A stretch of DNA of 64,000 bases from Lachnospiraceae bacterium (GTDB lineage: Bacteria > Bacillota > Clostridia > Lachnospirales > Lachnospiraceae). Shown piece by piece: positions 35,904 through 45,672 of the stretch (positions are counted from its first letter, which is position 1; each line of letters opens with the position of its first letter). The stretch covers positions 1 through 64,000 of the forward strand of contig JAQUXP010000008.1 in the NCBI GenBank assembly GCA_028692395.1, written 5' to 3'. The notes under the pieces were generated by a model. It worked only from the letters and a program-made list of their open reading frames with translations. It was not told the DNA's origin and made no database searches. The position numbers and the translations under genes are program-made.

Positions 35904-37154
35904 ATGGCACTTAAAAAGAAACCGGTTACCGGAATGAAGGATATTCTTCCACAGGAGATGGCGATTCGTGATTATATGATCCGTATGATTAAGGAAACCT
36001 ATGGTACTTTTGGATTTTCTTCCATGGAGACACCCTGTGTGGAGCATATTGAAAACCTGTCCAGTAAGCAGGGCGGAGAAAATGAAAAGCTGATTTTCAA
36101 GATTCTGAAACGTGGAGAAAAACTGAAACTGGAGGAGGCTTCCCAGGAGGCAGATCTGGTGGACAGCGGACTGCGCTACGACCTTACGGTTCCCCTTTGC
36201 AGATATTATTCTAATCATGCCAACGAGCTTCCCTCGCCTTTTAAAGCACTTCAGATGGGAAATGTATGGCGGGCGGATCGTCCCCAGAGAGGACGTTTTC
36301 GTCAGTTTATGCAGTGCGATATTGATATCCTGGGCGAGCAGACCAATCTGGCAGAGATCGAGCTGATTCTTGCCACCACTACACTCCTTGGAAAACTTGA
36401 TTTTCATAATTTTACCATCCGTATCAATGACCGCCGGATCTTAAAGGCTATGGCAGCCTACAGCGGATTCCCCCAGGAGGCTTATGATACAGTCTTCATC
36501 ATTCTGGACAAGATGGATAAGATTGGTCTGGAGGGTGTTGCACAGGAACTGGAAAAGGAAGGCTTTGCCAAAGAGTCTATCGATAAATATATGGAGCTGT
36601 TCCGCATCATTACACCGGATGTTGCCGGAGTAAGCCTTGCACAGGACAAGCTTGGAAGCTTTCTGGAAGCAGAATATCCGGAAGGTCTGATGAACATTAT
36701 GAAGAGCGTTGACGCAGTGAAGAGTGCTGACTTTAAGATTGCCTTCGATCCCACTTTGGTACGTGGTATGTCCTATTATACGGGACCAATCTTTGAGATC
36801 TCCATGGATGAGTACGGCGGATCTGTGGGCGGTGGTGGACGCTATGATGAGATGATCGGAAAGTTCACCGGGAATCCGGTTCCGGCCTGCGGCTTTTCCA
36901 TCGGTTTTGAGCGTATAGTAATGCTTTTGATGGAACGCAATTATCAGATTCCGGGAGCGGCAGAGAAAGAGGCATATCTGGTGGAGAAGAAAGTTTCTCC
37001 AATGCAGATGCAGGAGATTATCGCTGAGGCCTGTGCAGAGCGCACCCGGGGCAGACAGGTACAGATCTCTATTATGAAGAAAAACAAGAAATTCCAGAAG
37101 GACCAGCTGGCAGCAGAAGGTTACACCAAGATTCGGGAATTCTTTGCAGAATAA
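35904..37154 (+). CDS. hisS: Histidine-tRNA ligase
   Basis: Class II aminoacyl-tRNA synthetase, 416 residues. Motif 2 region GLRYDLTVPLCRYYSNH, then FRQFMQCDIDILGE, then the histidine-specific GMSYYTGPIFEI and motif 3 ACGFSIGFERI. The C-terminal anticodon-binding domain is shorter than in Escherichia coli and ends in EGYTKIREFFAE. It starts two bases after the HD-GYP gene and is followed by aspS, a classic Firmicutes pair. Confidence 0.93.
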   Translation: MALKKKPVTGMKDILPQEMAIRDYMIRMIKETYGTFGFSSMETPCVEHIENLSSKQGGENEKLIFKILKRGEKLKLEEASQEADLVDSGLRYDLTVPLCRYYSNHANELPSPFKALQMGNVWRADRPQRGRFRQFMQCDIDILGEQTNLAEIELILATTTLLGKLDFHNFTIRINDRRILKAMAAYSGFPQEAYDTVFIILDKMDKIGLEGVAQELEKEGFAKESIDKYMELFRIITPDVAGVSLAQDKLGSFLEAEYPEGLMNIMKSVDAVKSADFKIAFDPTLVRGMSYYTGPIFEISMDEYGGSVGGGGRYDEMIGKFTGNPVPACGFSIGFERIVMLLMERNYQIPGAAEKEAYLVEKKVSPMQMQEIIAEACAERTRGRQVQISIMKKNKKFQKDQLAAEGYTKIREFFAE

Positions 37155-37175
37155 ATAAAATTGGAGGAAATAGTC

Positions 37176-38987
37176 ATGGCAGAGTCTATGAAAGGCATGA
37201 AACGTACCCATCGTTGTGGGGAGGTTACAAAAGCAGAGATTGGACAGACCGTCACTTTGATGGGCTGGGTACAGAAAAATCGGAATAAGGGTGGAATTAT
37301 CTTCGTGGATTTACGGGATCGTTCCGGAATTATGCAGCTGATTTTTGAAAATGACACGATTGACGAGGAAGGCTTTGAGAAGGCAGGCAGGCTTCGCAGT
37401 GAATATGTTATTGCCATTACCGGCAAGGTAGAAGCACGTTCCGGTGCAGTGAATACGAATATTGCCACCGGAGAGATCGAGATCCGTGTCTCTTATCTTC
37501 GCGTTCTTTCCGAGTCTGAGACACCGCCATTTCCAATTGAGGAGAACGCAAAAACAAAAGAGGAGATCCGACTGAAATACCGTTATCTGGATCTTCGCCG
37601 TCCTGACTTACAAAGAAACCTGATTTTGCGTTCTCAGGTTGCCATGCTGACCCGTCAGTTTATGGCACAGGAAGGATTTCTTGAGATTGAAACACCTATG
37701 CTGCAGAAATCCACCCCAGAAGGCGCAAGAGACTATCTGGTGCCAAGTCGTGTTCATCCTGGCAACTTTTATGCGCTGCCCCAGTCTCCCCAGCTGTTTA
37801 AGCAGCTTCTGATGTGTGCAGGCTATGACCGTTATATTCAGCTGGCAAGATGCTTCCGTGACGAGGACTTACGTGCGGATCGTCAGCCGGAATTTACACA
37901 GATCGATATGGAGCTGGCTTTTGTAGATGTGGATGATGTCATCGACGTAAATGAGCGTCTGCTGGCATATCTTTTCAAAGAGGTAATGGGAATTGAAGTA
38001 TCTCTTCCTATCCAGCGTATGCCCTGGCAGGAGGCCATGGACCGCTTTGGCTCCGACAAGCCGGATCTTCGCTTTGGCATGGAGCTGACGGATGTGTCTG
38101 AGAATGTCAAAGACTGTGAATTCGTTGTATTTAAGGGAGCACTGGAAAATGGTGGTTCTGTAAGAGGTATCAATGCAAAAGGACAGGGTGCGATGCCCCG
38201 TAAGAAGATTGACAAGCTGGTGGAGTTTGCCAAAGGCTATGGTGCCAAAGGTCTCGCCTATATTGCACTGCAGGAAGACGGTACGGTGAAATCTTCTTTT
38301 GCAAAATTTATGACAGAGGATCAGATGCAGTCTCTGATCGGAGCCATGAAGGGCGAGGCGGGAGATCTGCTTCTCTTTGCAGCAGACCGGAATAAGATTG
38401 TATGGAATGTTCTTGGTGCACTGCGCCTGGAACTGGCAGATCAGATGGGTCTTCTGGATAAGAAGGAATACCGCTTTGTATGGATCACAGAGTTCCCGCT
38501 TCTGGAGTGGTCTGATGAAGAAAACCGCTTTATGGCCATGCATCATCCATTTACCATGCCGATGGAAGAGGACTGGGATAAGATTGATACCGATCCGGGT
38601 TCTGTCAGAGCAAAGGCTTATGATATCGTATTAAATGGTACTGAGATCGGCGGAGGTTCTGTCCGTATCCATCAGGACGATATCCAGGAGAAGATGTTCG
38701 AGGTGCTTGGATTTACGAAGGAACGTGCCTGGGATCAGTTTGGTTTCCTGTTAAGTGCATTTAAGTACGGAGTTCCACCACACGCAGGACTTGCTTATGG
38801 TCTGGACCGTCTGGTGATGCTGATGACCCAGGAAGACAGTATCCGTGATGTCATCGCATTCCCGAAGATCAAGGATGCTTCCTGCCTGATGACAGAGGCA
38901 CCGACAACTGTGGATGAGAAACAGCTGGAAGAACTGTCACTGTCCATCAGACAGCCTGAAAAGAGCGAAAAAGCCGAAGAAATGTAA
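37176..38987 (+). CDS. aspS: Aspartate-tRNA ligase
   Basis: About 603 residues. An N-terminal OB-fold binds the anticodon (GWVQKNRNKGGIIFVDLRDRSG). The class II core has FLEIETPMLQKSTPEGARDYLVPSR, the motif 2 region CFRDEDLRADRQPEFTQID, the bacterial GAD insert, and motif 3 GLAYGLDRLVML. ATG 37176 follows GGAGGA; a TTG at 37161 overlaps that site. Confidence 0.97.
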   Translation: MAESMKGMKRTHRCGEVTKAEIGQTVTLMGWVQKNRNKGGIIFVDLRDRSGIMQLIFENDTIDEEGFEKAGRLRSEYVIAITGKVEARSGAVNTNIATGEIEIRVSYLRVLSESETPPFPIEENAKTKEEIRLKYRYLDLRRPDLQRNLILRSQVAMLTRQFMAQEGFLEIETPMLQKSTPEGARDYLVPSRVHPGNFYALPQSPQLFKQLLMCAGYDRYIQLARCFRDEDLRADRQPEFTQIDMELAFVDVDDVIDVNERLLAYLFKEVMGIEVSLPIQRMPWQEAMDRFGSDKPDLRFGMELTDVSENVKDCEFVVFKGALENGGSVRGINAKGQGAMPRKKIDKLVEFAKGYGAKGLAYIALQEDGTVKSSFAKFMTEDQMQSLIGAMKGEAGDLLLFAADRNKIVWNVLGALRLELADQMGLLDKKEYRFVWITEFPLLEWSDEENRFMAMHHPFTMPMEEDWDKIDTDPGSVRAKAYDIVLNGTEIGGGSVRIHQDDIQEKMFEVLGFTKERAWDQFGFLLSAFKYGVPPHAGLAYGLDRLVMLMTQEDSIRDVIAFPKIKDASCLMTEAPTTVDEKQLEELSLSIRQPEKSEKAEEM

Positions 38988-39003
38988 GAAAAGTCTATAT
39001 GGC

Positions 39004-39044
39004 GAACGCCCCTGCTTTGTGGGAAAGCAGAGGCGTTCTTTATT
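39004..39044. terminator. Terminator after aspS
   Basis: GAACGCC-C-CTGCTTT (39004-39018) pairs with AAAGCAG-A-GGCGTTC (39024-39038), one mismatch, 5-base loop, followed by TTTATT. It separates aspS from the converging MATE gene. Confidence 0.8.
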
Positions 39045-39083
39045 GGATTATATAGAAAAAATCTTATTGCTTTCTTTGGAATA

Positions 39084-40445
39084 TCAGGAAACCTGTTGTG
39101 GGTTAGGAGCAGGTTCCTTGGGGTCCAGCCGGTTGATACTGACAATGTAGGCTATGGTAAGGGGAACGAATGCACCGAACCATGCCAGTGGGTTGGATAC
39201 CGCAGCGCCTGTGAAACCGAAGAGATCTGTGAGCAGCAGGCCTCCGATGGCACGCATAATCAGTTCCATAATACCTGCCACAGTAGGAATCACGCTGTTT
39301 CCCAGTCCCTGCAGGGAAAAACGAAAGATGAACAGCAGGGCAAGAACCCAGTACAGGCAGCCGTTGATACGAAGAAAGGTCTGGGCCAGAGACAGAACCT
39401 CTGTTTCACCACCACCGACAAAAAGACCAGTGAGCTGGTAGCCCAGGAAAAAGTTCATAAGTCCCATCAGGACGCTGACACCGATGGAGATGCATACACA
39501 CTGGAAAACACCCTGACGTATACGGTGCATCTTGTTGGCACCATAGTTTTGTGCACAGTAGGTTGCCATGGCCTGCCCAAGGGAATTCAGGGGCATGGTG
39601 GCGATCATATCAATCTTTGACGCAGCAGTATAGGCGGCCACAGAGACAGCTCCAAGACCATTTAATGCGGACTGGAGTATCAGGGAGCCAATGGCGATAA
39701 TAGACATCTGAAAGCCCATAGGGAGGGCAGTTCCCAGATGCTTGGAAATCTCAGATTTTTCAATATGAAAATCAGAACGTCTGATACAGAGAAGCGGCAT
39801 CTTTTTCTTGATATAGATCACGCAGAGTATGGCAGACAAAAGCTGGGAAGCAATGGTAGCGATACCTGCTCCGTTGACCCCAAGACCAAATCCCAGGATG
39901 AATACAAAATCCAGTACAATGTTTACCAGACATGCAAAAATCAGGAAATACAGCGGTGTGCGGCTGTCTCCCAGGGCCCGGATAACATTAGAAAGCAGAT
40001 TGAAAGCCACGTTGGCTAAAGTTCCAATAAAGATAATCTGCAGATAACCGGTGGCGGCATCCAGAATCTCCGCAGGCGTTTTCAGAAGAACTAAGAAAGG
40101 ACGTGCCAGCGGTACTGCAATCAGGGTGATAAGAAGGGCAGAGGTAACACTGACAACAATACTGACAGCGAAGCTTCTTCGAACGCCTTCAAAATCTTCA
40201 GCACCAAAACGCTGTGCGGTGATGATAGAAAGTCCCCCTGTAAGTCCCATGACAAAGCCCAGTACAAAAAAGGTGATGCTTCCGGTGCAGCCAACGGCGG
40301 CCAGTGCATTGACACCGATGGTTCGACCAACAATCAGAGTATCAGCCATACTGTAGAGCTGTTGGAACACATTTCCGATAATTAATGGTAATGCAAAGAG
40401 TAGAATCAGTTTTGCCGGATTCCCGGATGTTAAATTTTTAGTCAT
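39084..40445 (-). CDS. MATE family multidrug/metabolite exporter
   Basis: The 453-residue membrane protein has 12 predicted helices in two MatE halves. Typical segments are LPLIIGNVFQQLYSMADTLIVGR near the start, SDFHIEKSEISKHLGTALPMGFQMS mid-protein and LGQAMATYCAQNYGANK. Substrate unknown. It is read toward aspS and starts back-to-back with an AraC regulator, which may control it. GGAGGA lies before the ATG. Confidence 0.92.
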   Translation of the reverse strand: MTKNLTSGNPAKLILLFALPLIIGNVFQQLYSMADTLIVGRTIGVNALAAVGCTGSITFFVLGFVMGLTGGLSIITAQRFGAEDFEGVRRSFAVSIVVSVTSALLITLIAVPLARPFLVLLKTPAEILDAATGYLQIIFIGTLANVAFNLLSNVIRALGDSRTPLYFLIFACLVNIVLDFVFILGFGLGVNGAGIATIASQLLSAILCVIYIKKKMPLLCIRRSDFHIEKSEISKHLGTALPMGFQMSIIAIGSLILQSALNGLGAVSVAAYTAASKIDMIATMPLNSLGQAMATYCAQNYGANKMHRIRQGVFQCVCISIGVSVLMGLMNFFLGYQLTGLFVGGGETEVLSLAQTFLRINGCLYWVLALLFIFRFSLQGLGNSVIPTVAGIMELIMRAIGGLLLTDLFGFTGAAVSNPLAWFGAFVPLTIAYIVSINRLDPKEPAPNPQQVS

Positions 40446-40590
40446 ACTTCCTCCAATGATTCAGTTGTTTTTTTATGCTAATATCATTATAATGAAATAA
40501 AGGAAAAGAAAAATGTACTTTCTTGTACGAAAAATGTGAAATCTTGGTAATAATTTTGTTTGCCGGGATTTGGAAATAACAGAGGTATCT

Positions 40591-41451
40591 ATGGACAGAG
40601 AACAACAATATGACATAACGGAGGGGGATTTGAATCCCACCTTCCTTTTTTCCTGCCTGATGAAGCGGACGGAGGACGAGGCTTATTATCATGCCCACGA
40701 TTTTATCGAGCTCCTTGTTATCCTCAAAGGAGAGGGTGTCATTCATATAGAAGGAAGAAACTGCCTGGTTCAGGAGGGAGATCTGGTATTGATTAATCCA
40801 GGTACTTATCATCGGGCATTATTCTGTCAGGATGCCGCAATTCAGGCTACAGAGTTTTATCTTGCATTTTCTAACGTTGCCTTTCGGGACTGTGAGAGGG
40901 GAAAGATGCCGCTGTTTCGGGGCGGGAAGATTATCACCTCCATGCCGGATGGTTGGAAACAGGAGATGTTCCGTCTGTGCACCGCCATTTCCAAGGAAGC
41001 ACAGACAAACCGGATGGGGAGGTACTTTATGTTAAAGGCCTATCTGATCCAGGTATTATGTCTGATTGAGCGGGAGCAGTCTGAGGAGGAGAAGAGCGGG
41101 CAGCCGGGGTATATCTTCAAATCTGTCAATAAGAAATATGTGGTGCGCCAGATTACAAAATATCTGGAAAAGCACTACCAGGAGAAGATATCTTTGGACC
41201 AGATTGCAGCGAATATGTATCTGAGCCCTTTTTATATCTCGAAAATTTTTAAAAGCGAGACGGGAGATACACCAATTAACTATCTCATTAATCTTCGGAT
41301 GGAGAAAGCAAAGGAGATTCTGGATGGAGAACCTACCAAGAGTATTCAGTCTATTGCGGCAGCGGTAGGCTATGAGGATGCCTATCATTTCAGTAAGATC
41401 TTCAAGAAGTATTCCGGCATGTCACCTCTGCATTACAGGGGAAGGGAATAG
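40591..41451 (+). CDS. AraC family transcription regulator
   Basis: About 286 residues. An N-terminal cupin-like sensor (about 25-95, AHDFIELLVILKGEGVIHIEG) precedes a C-terminal double helix-turn-helix. KISLDQIAANMYLSPFYISKIFK and SIQSIAAAVGYEDAYHFSKIFKK, with the final GMSPLHYR, are the AraC signature. ATG 40591 has AGAGG five bases ahead. It lies between a divergent MATE gene and an ABC transporter pair, either of which may be its target. Confidence 0.9.
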   Translation: MDREQQYDITEGDLNPTFLFSCLMKRTEDEAYYHAHDFIELLVILKGEGVIHIEGRNCLVQEGDLVLINPGTYHRALFCQDAAIQATEFYLAFSNVAFRDCERGKMPLFRGGKIITSMPDGWKQEMFRLCTAISKEAQTNRMGRYFMLKAYLIQVLCLIEREQSEEEKSGQPGYIFKSVNKKYVVRQITKYLEKHYQEKISLDQIAANMYLSPFYISKIFKSETGDTPINYLINLRMEKAKEILDGEPTKSIQSIAAAVGYEDAYHFSKIFKKYSGMSPLHYRGRE

Positions 41452-41453
41452 TT

Positions 41454-41483
41454 TTGACAGCTGGAAGCACCCCTGCATATCTT
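41454..41483 (+). promoter_or_regulatory. Promoter of the ABC transporter pair
   Basis: Perfect TTGACA (41454-41459) and TATCTT (41478-41483) with 18-bp spacing, starting right after the AraC gene stop. Confidence 0.55.
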
Positions 41484-41515
41484 AAGTTATAAATGAAAAT
41501 GTGGGGGAACGTGAT

Positions 41516-42289
41516 ATGCAGCCATTGCTGGAAGTGGAAGATGTCAGCTTTTCCTATCACAGTATGAGTGGCGAGACGCCTGTTTTGTCACATGTGAGTT
41601 TCAAGATAGAAGAAGGTGAATTTGTCGCAGTTGTTGGACCAAGTGGCTGCGGAAAGAGTACCATTCTTAATCTGATATCCGGATTAATTAAGCCGGAGAG
41701 CGGTGAGATACGACTGAATCAGCAGCAGGTGGAACAGGGGGCTTTGCAGGTGGGCTATATGCTGCAGAAGGATCATCTGTTTGAGTGGCGCACAATCTAT
41801 GAAAATGTAATACTGGGACTCGAGATACAGAAAAAACTTACCCCCAGGCGTCTGGAGCGGGTAAAGGAGATGCTTGTGCAGTATGGTCTGTCAGCCTTTG
41901 AGAAGGCAAGACCCTCTCAGCTTTCCGGAGGTATGCGCCAGCGTGCGGCTTTGATACGTACATTGGCCCTGGATCCTTCACTTCTGCTTCTGGATGAGCC
42001 ATTTTCAGCTCTGGATTATCAGACCCGGCTGTCGGTGGCAGATGATATTGGAAAGATACTGAAAAAAGAGAAGAAGACAGCTCTTTTGGTTACCCATGAT
42101 ATCTCGGAGGCAATCAGCATGGCAGACAGGGTTTATGTTTTATCCAGACGCCCGACAAGTGTCAGGTCAGCGATTGATATTCAGCTGGATATCCCGGACC
42201 GCACACCGCTTGCTGCCAGAAATGCCCCCGGATTCAAGTATTATTTTAATCTGATCTGGAAGGAGCTTTGCGATGAGCGGGAAACTTAA
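41516..42289 (+). CDS. ABC transporter ATPase, nitrate/sulfonate/taurine-type
   Basis: About 257 residues. Walker A GPSGCGKST, Q-loop region MLQKDHLFEW, signature LSGGMRQRAAL, Walker B LLLLDEPFSALD, H-loop VTHD. The sequence is closest in style to SsuB/TauB-type importers of small organic ions or thiamine precursors. ATG 41516 follows a G-rich site; GTG 41501 is an alternative. It overlaps the permease gene by 17 bases. No substrate-binding protein is next to it. Confidence 0.88.
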   Translation: MQPLLEVEDVSFSYHSMSGETPVLSHVSFKIEEGEFVAVVGPSGCGKSTILNLISGLIKPESGEIRLNQQQVEQGALQVGYMLQKDHLFEWRTIYENVILGLEIQKKLTPRRLERVKEMLVQYGLSAFEKARPSQLSGGMRQRAALIRTLALDPSLLLLDEPFSALDYQTRLSVADDIGKILKKEKKTALLVTHDISEAISMADRVYVLSRRPTSVRSAIDIQLDIPDRTPLAARNAPGFKYYFNLIWKELCDERET

Positions 42290-43061
42290 GGGTCAGGAAG
42301 CATATCAGAGAAATTATATGCTGCGCAGAAAGAAGATTCAAGTTACACGTATTTTGCTCTTTGTGGTGTTCTTAATGATCTGGCAGTCGGCCTCGGATCT
42401 TGGGTGGATTGACTCTTTCATATTCAGCAGTCCCACAGAGCTTGTGGGGACTTTTTTTGATATGTACCATCACCATGATCTGATGCGGCATATAGGGGTG
42501 ACACTGCTTGAGACATTGGCAAGCTTTGCGTTGGTTGGAGTGGTTACTGTGCTGGTGTCGGTTCTCCTCTGGAGTTTTCCGGCAGTGTCAGAGATCCTGG
42601 AACCCTGTCTTGTGATATTGAATGCACTTCCAAAGTCTGCCCTGGCACCTCTGCTGATTGTATGGCTGGGGGCTAATCAGAGAACGATTATTCTTGCTGG
42701 AATGTCGGTGGCGGTTTTTGGCTCTATTATGAACCTGTCCCAGGGATTTGGAGAGGTAAGCAAGGATAAGATGAAGCTGATCTATACGCTGGGGGGAAAC
42801 AGAAGGCAGGTTCTTACTAAGGTGGTGCTCCCGGCATCGGTGCCCTATCTGATCAGTATCTTGAAGGTGGATATCGGATTGTGCCTGGTGGGAGTAGTAA
42901 TTGGGGAATTCATCGGGGCCAGAGAAGGTCTTGGATATCTGATTATTTACTCCAGTCAGGTATTTAAACTGTCCTGGCTGCTGTTGTCGATTGTACTGCT
43001 TTGTATCATGGCGATGGTCCTGTATCAGCTGATTTGTCTCGTACAAAAACGAAAGAAGTAA
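42273..43061 (+). CDS. ABC transporter permease, nitrate/sulfonate/taurine-type
   Basis: The 262-residue membrane protein has about six helices. The EAA loop region contains LIYTLGGNRRQVLTKVVLPASVPYL and later GEFIGAREGLGYLI, both typical of SsuC/TauC permeases. It works with the ATPase encoded just upstream. ATG 42273 lies inside the ATPase gene end. Confidence 0.88.
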   Translation: MSGKLKGQEAYQRNYMLRRKKIQVTRILLFVVFLMIWQSASDLGWIDSFIFSSPTELVGTFFDMYHHHDLMRHIGVTLLETLASFALVGVVTVLVSVLLWSFPAVSEILEPCLVILNALPKSALAPLLIVWLGANQRTIILAGMSVAVFGSIMNLSQGFGEVSKDKMKLIYTLGGNRRQVLTKVVLPASVPYLISILKVDIGLCLVGVVIGEFIGAREGLGYLIIYSSQVFKLSWLLLSIVLLCIMAMVLYQLICLVQKRKK

Positions 43062-43092
43062 TTAAGAATTATTAAAAATAAGAATATTTAGC

Positions 43093-43121
43093 TTGTGAAG
43101 ATGGGGGAAGATTGTTATACT
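43093..43121 (+). promoter_or_regulatory. Promoter of the phospholipid gene block
   Basis: TTGTGA (43093-43098) and TATACT (43116-43121), 17-bp spacing, about 145 bases before the PAP2 gene. Confidence 0.45.
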
Positions 43122-43170
43122 GTGAATGTTAGCAATCGGTTAGACTATAAATCTGTTGCGAAAGATTACG

Positions 43171-43250
43171 GTGATTACTCAGGAACGGTCTTTCGAATGC
43201 AGGCATTTACAGTGCCCATTTGAACCTTTTTTCTGTTTCGGAATAGTTAC
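43171..43250 (-). repeat. Possible MITE-like element, copy 4 (short, diverged)
   Basis: Ends in GAATAGTTAC (43241-43250), the complement of the family terminus GTAACTATTC. It begins with GTGATTACTCAG, a 9/12 match to that terminus. A GCATTTAC core lies between. At 80 bp it is shorter than the others and lacks a clear target duplication. Confidence 0.35.
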
Positions 43251-43266
43251 AGGTTAGGATTGGAAC

Positions 43267-43992
43267 ATGAAAAGAATTAGAACATGGATTACAGCAATTG
43301 TACCTGAATATGGATTGATACCGGTGATATTTGCCTTTGTGTTTAATACAGTTATCTATGCCGGTGCACAGGTGGTAACCGGAAGCTGGTACCATCATAA
43401 TATAGAAAGTCGTCTGGATGGAATGATTCCGTTCATTCCCCAGACACTTTCTATCTATCTGGGATGTTATGTGTTCTGGATTGTGAATTATATCCTGATT
43501 GCAAGACAGGATAAAAAAAGCGTGTATCAGTTTTTTGCGGGAGATATGTTGTCACGGATCATATGTCTTGTGTGCTTTCTTTTATATCCCACAACAAATG
43601 TCAGACCTGAGATTGTGGGAAATGGATTCTGGGAGCAGGCGATGCGGGCATTGTATTCTATTGATGGGGCGACGAATCTGTTTCCTTCCATTCACTGTCT
43701 GGTAAGCTGGTTCTGCGTGATCGGAATCCGGGGAAGAAAGGAAATTCCACGGGTTTACCGCTGGCTTTCCTGTGTGATGGCAATTGCAGTGTTTGTGTCT
43801 ACCCTGACAACAAAGCAGCACGTAATAGTAGATGTCCTTGGAGGAATCGTGCTGGCAGAGGTTTGTCTGATGATTGGAAAACATACAGTGATTGCAAAGT
43901 GGTATGGAAAAGTATTTGACCGGTGCACGGCATTACTGTTTGGGTATGGAAGTGAGAAAACTATTGAAGAACAAAAAGAAAATTATATTTAA
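43267..43992 (+). CDS. PAP2 superfamily membrane phosphatase
   Basis: The 241-residue membrane protein has about six helices. Phosphatase motifs are TTNVRP, FPSIHCLVSW (the PSGH-like block) and TTKQHVIVDVLGG (conserved His and Asp). Substrates in the family are lipid phosphates such as phosphatidate or undecaprenyl diphosphate. It is followed by a flippase-like gene, phosphatidylserine synthase and decarboxylase, so a role in phospholipid turnover is likely. Confidence 0.82.
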   Translation: MKRIRTWITAIVPEYGLIPVIFAFVFNTVIYAGAQVVTGSWYHHNIESRLDGMIPFIPQTLSIYLGCYVFWIVNYILIARQDKKSVYQFFAGDMLSRIICLVCFLLYPTTNVRPEIVGNGFWEQAMRALYSIDGATNLFPSIHCLVSWFCVIGIRGRKEIPRVYRWLSCVMAIAVFVSTLTTKQHVIVDVLGGIVLAEVCLMIGKHTVIAKWYGKVFDRCTALLFGYGSEKTIEEQKENYI

Positions 43993-45031
43993 TGCAGCAT
44001 TTTTGCTGATCGTCTTTGCAGTGACGCTCTATGGTGTCTTTCATGGCGAAAATCTGGGTGAGATGGTCCAGGTGCTTGGAAATGCAGATAAAAGATGGCT
44101 GATCCCGGGTGTGATCTGTGTGGTGATCTTCATATGGGGAGAATCCATCATCATCTGGTATATGATGCGTTCCTTTGGAATTCATGTGAAGAAGTGGACC
44201 TGTTTCCTGTTTTCAAATGTCGGGTTTTTCTTCAGCTGTATTACGCCTTCTGCCAGCGGCGGACAGCCAATGCAGGTTTATTACATGAAAAAGGAAAAGA
44301 TCTCAATTCCCGTATCTACAGTAATTCTGATGATTGTAACGATTACCTACAAGCTGGTACTGGTTGTCATCGGCGTTGGGATCATGATTTTTGGACAGGG
44401 ATTTTTGCACAAATATCTGGAAGGAATTCTGCCGGTGTATTATCTGGGCTTAATTCTGAACGTATTTTGTGTCAGCTTTATGATTCTGCTGGTCTTTCAT
44501 CCGGTGCTTGCAAAGCTGCTTATGACAAAGGGACTGAGACTCCTGGAAAAAATACATATCCTGAAACATCGGGAGGGAAGAACAAAGAAGCTGGAAGAGT
44601 CTATGGACCTTTACAATGAAACAGCGGCGTATCTGAAAAGCCACATCCTGGTGATGGTAAAAGTATTCATCATTACCTTTGCGCAGCGTGTGATCTTATT
44701 CGCTTCCACCTGGTTTGTATATCGTGCATTTCACCTTTCAGGCACCTCAGCCTTAGACGTGATTATGCTGCAGGCGGTGATCTCGGTATCCGTTGATATG
44801 CTGCCGCTTCCAGGCGGTATGGGAATCAGCGAGACTTTGTTTTTGAATATTTTCAAACCTGTATTCGGAGCAGTATTGCTTCCGGCCATGGTGCTCAGCC
44901 GTGGACTTGCTTATTATGTACAGCTTTTGTTAAGTGCACTGCTTACAGGGGTAGCGCAGCTGACAATTGGGCGGGAAAAAAGTTTTAGACAGAGCAAAAC
45001 ATTTACAGAAGATGGGGGAAAACAATATTGA
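43946..45031 (+). CDS. Lysylphosphatidylglycerol synthase-like (UPF0104) flippase-like protein
   Basis: About 361 residues with eight or so membrane helices. The landmark is FFFSCITPSASGGQPMQVYYM, shared with the membrane half of MprF and UPF0104 proteins. It lacks the soluble aminoacyl-transferase half, so lipid translocation is more likely than lysine transfer. ATG 43946 overlaps the end of the PAP2 gene; an ATG at 43892 is possible. Confidence 0.8.
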   Translation: MEVRKLLKNKKKIIFNAAFLLIVFAVTLYGVFHGENLGEMVQVLGNADKRWLIPGVICVVIFIWGESIIIWYMMRSFGIHVKKWTCFLFSNVGFFFSCITPSASGGQPMQVYYMKKEKISIPVSTVILMIVTITYKLVLVVIGVGIMIFGQGFLHKYLEGILPVYYLGLILNVFCVSFMILLVFHPVLAKLLMTKGLRLLEKIHILKHREGRTKKLEESMDLYNETAAYLKSHILVMVKVFIITFAQRVILFASTWFVYRAFHLSGTSALDVIMLQAVISVSVDMLPLPGGMGISETLFLNIFKPVFGAVLLPAMVLSRGLAYYVQLLLSALLTGVAQLTIGREKSFRQSKTFTEDGGKQY

Positions 45032-45672
45032 TAGGATTTTATGATTATACCGTGGTACTGACCTATATCAGTTTGGCTACTTCAATCAGCGGAATGCTTC
45101 TGGTTGCAAAAGGACATATTCAGTGGGCACTTTTTTGTCTGGCACTCTCCGGACTTTTAGATATGTTTGACGGAAAGGTTGCCAGGACGAAGAAAAACCG
45201 CACAGAGGATGAGAAACGTTTTGGAATACAGATCGATTCTCTCTGCGATATTGTGTGTTTTGGTATTCTGCCGATTATGATCTGCTACACCATCGGGATG
45301 CGTCACTTCTACAGTATCCTGATTCTGATCTTCTATGGTGTGGCCGGCGTGATACGTCTTGCATATTTTAATGTCTGTGAGGAGCACAGGCAGGATGAAA
45401 CAGATGAAAATCGTAAATACTATCAAGGCCTGCCGATTACTTCTATGGCTATAGCGCTTCCCCTGGTATTTACCATATTCTCTATCGTTCCCGTCTTTAA
45501 GGTATATCTGCTTCTGGCGTTACATATTCTGGTATTTGCAGTAGGATTTTTATTTATCAAAAAGTTTAAATTTCGAAAGCCCACAAACCGTGAACTGGTT
45601 GTGCTGGTTGCCATCGTTGCAGTGGCAGTAGTTCGTCTTGTATTTATCTGGAAAGGAAGACCAAGACCATGA
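45028..45672 (+). CDS. pssA: CDP-diacylglycerol-serine O-phosphatidyltransferase
   Basis: The 214-residue membrane enzyme has about six helices and the CDP-alcohol phosphatidyltransferase motif: DGKVAR, then FGIQIDSLCDIVCFG (DG..AR...G...D...D). That makes phosphatidylserine from CDP-diacylglycerol and serine. The adjacent decarboxylase gene strongly supports serine as the alcohol. TTG start overlapping the previous stop. Confidence 0.9.
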   Translation: MIGFYDYTVVLTYISLATSISGMLLVAKGHIQWALFCLALSGLLDMFDGKVARTKKNRTEDEKRFGIQIDSLCDIVCFGILPIMICYTIGMRHFYSILILIFYGVAGVIRLAYFNVCEEHRQDETDENRKYYQGLPITSMAIALPLVFTIFSIVPVFKVYLLLALHILVFAVGFLFIKKFKFRKPTNRELVVLVAIVAVAVVRLVFIWKGRPRP

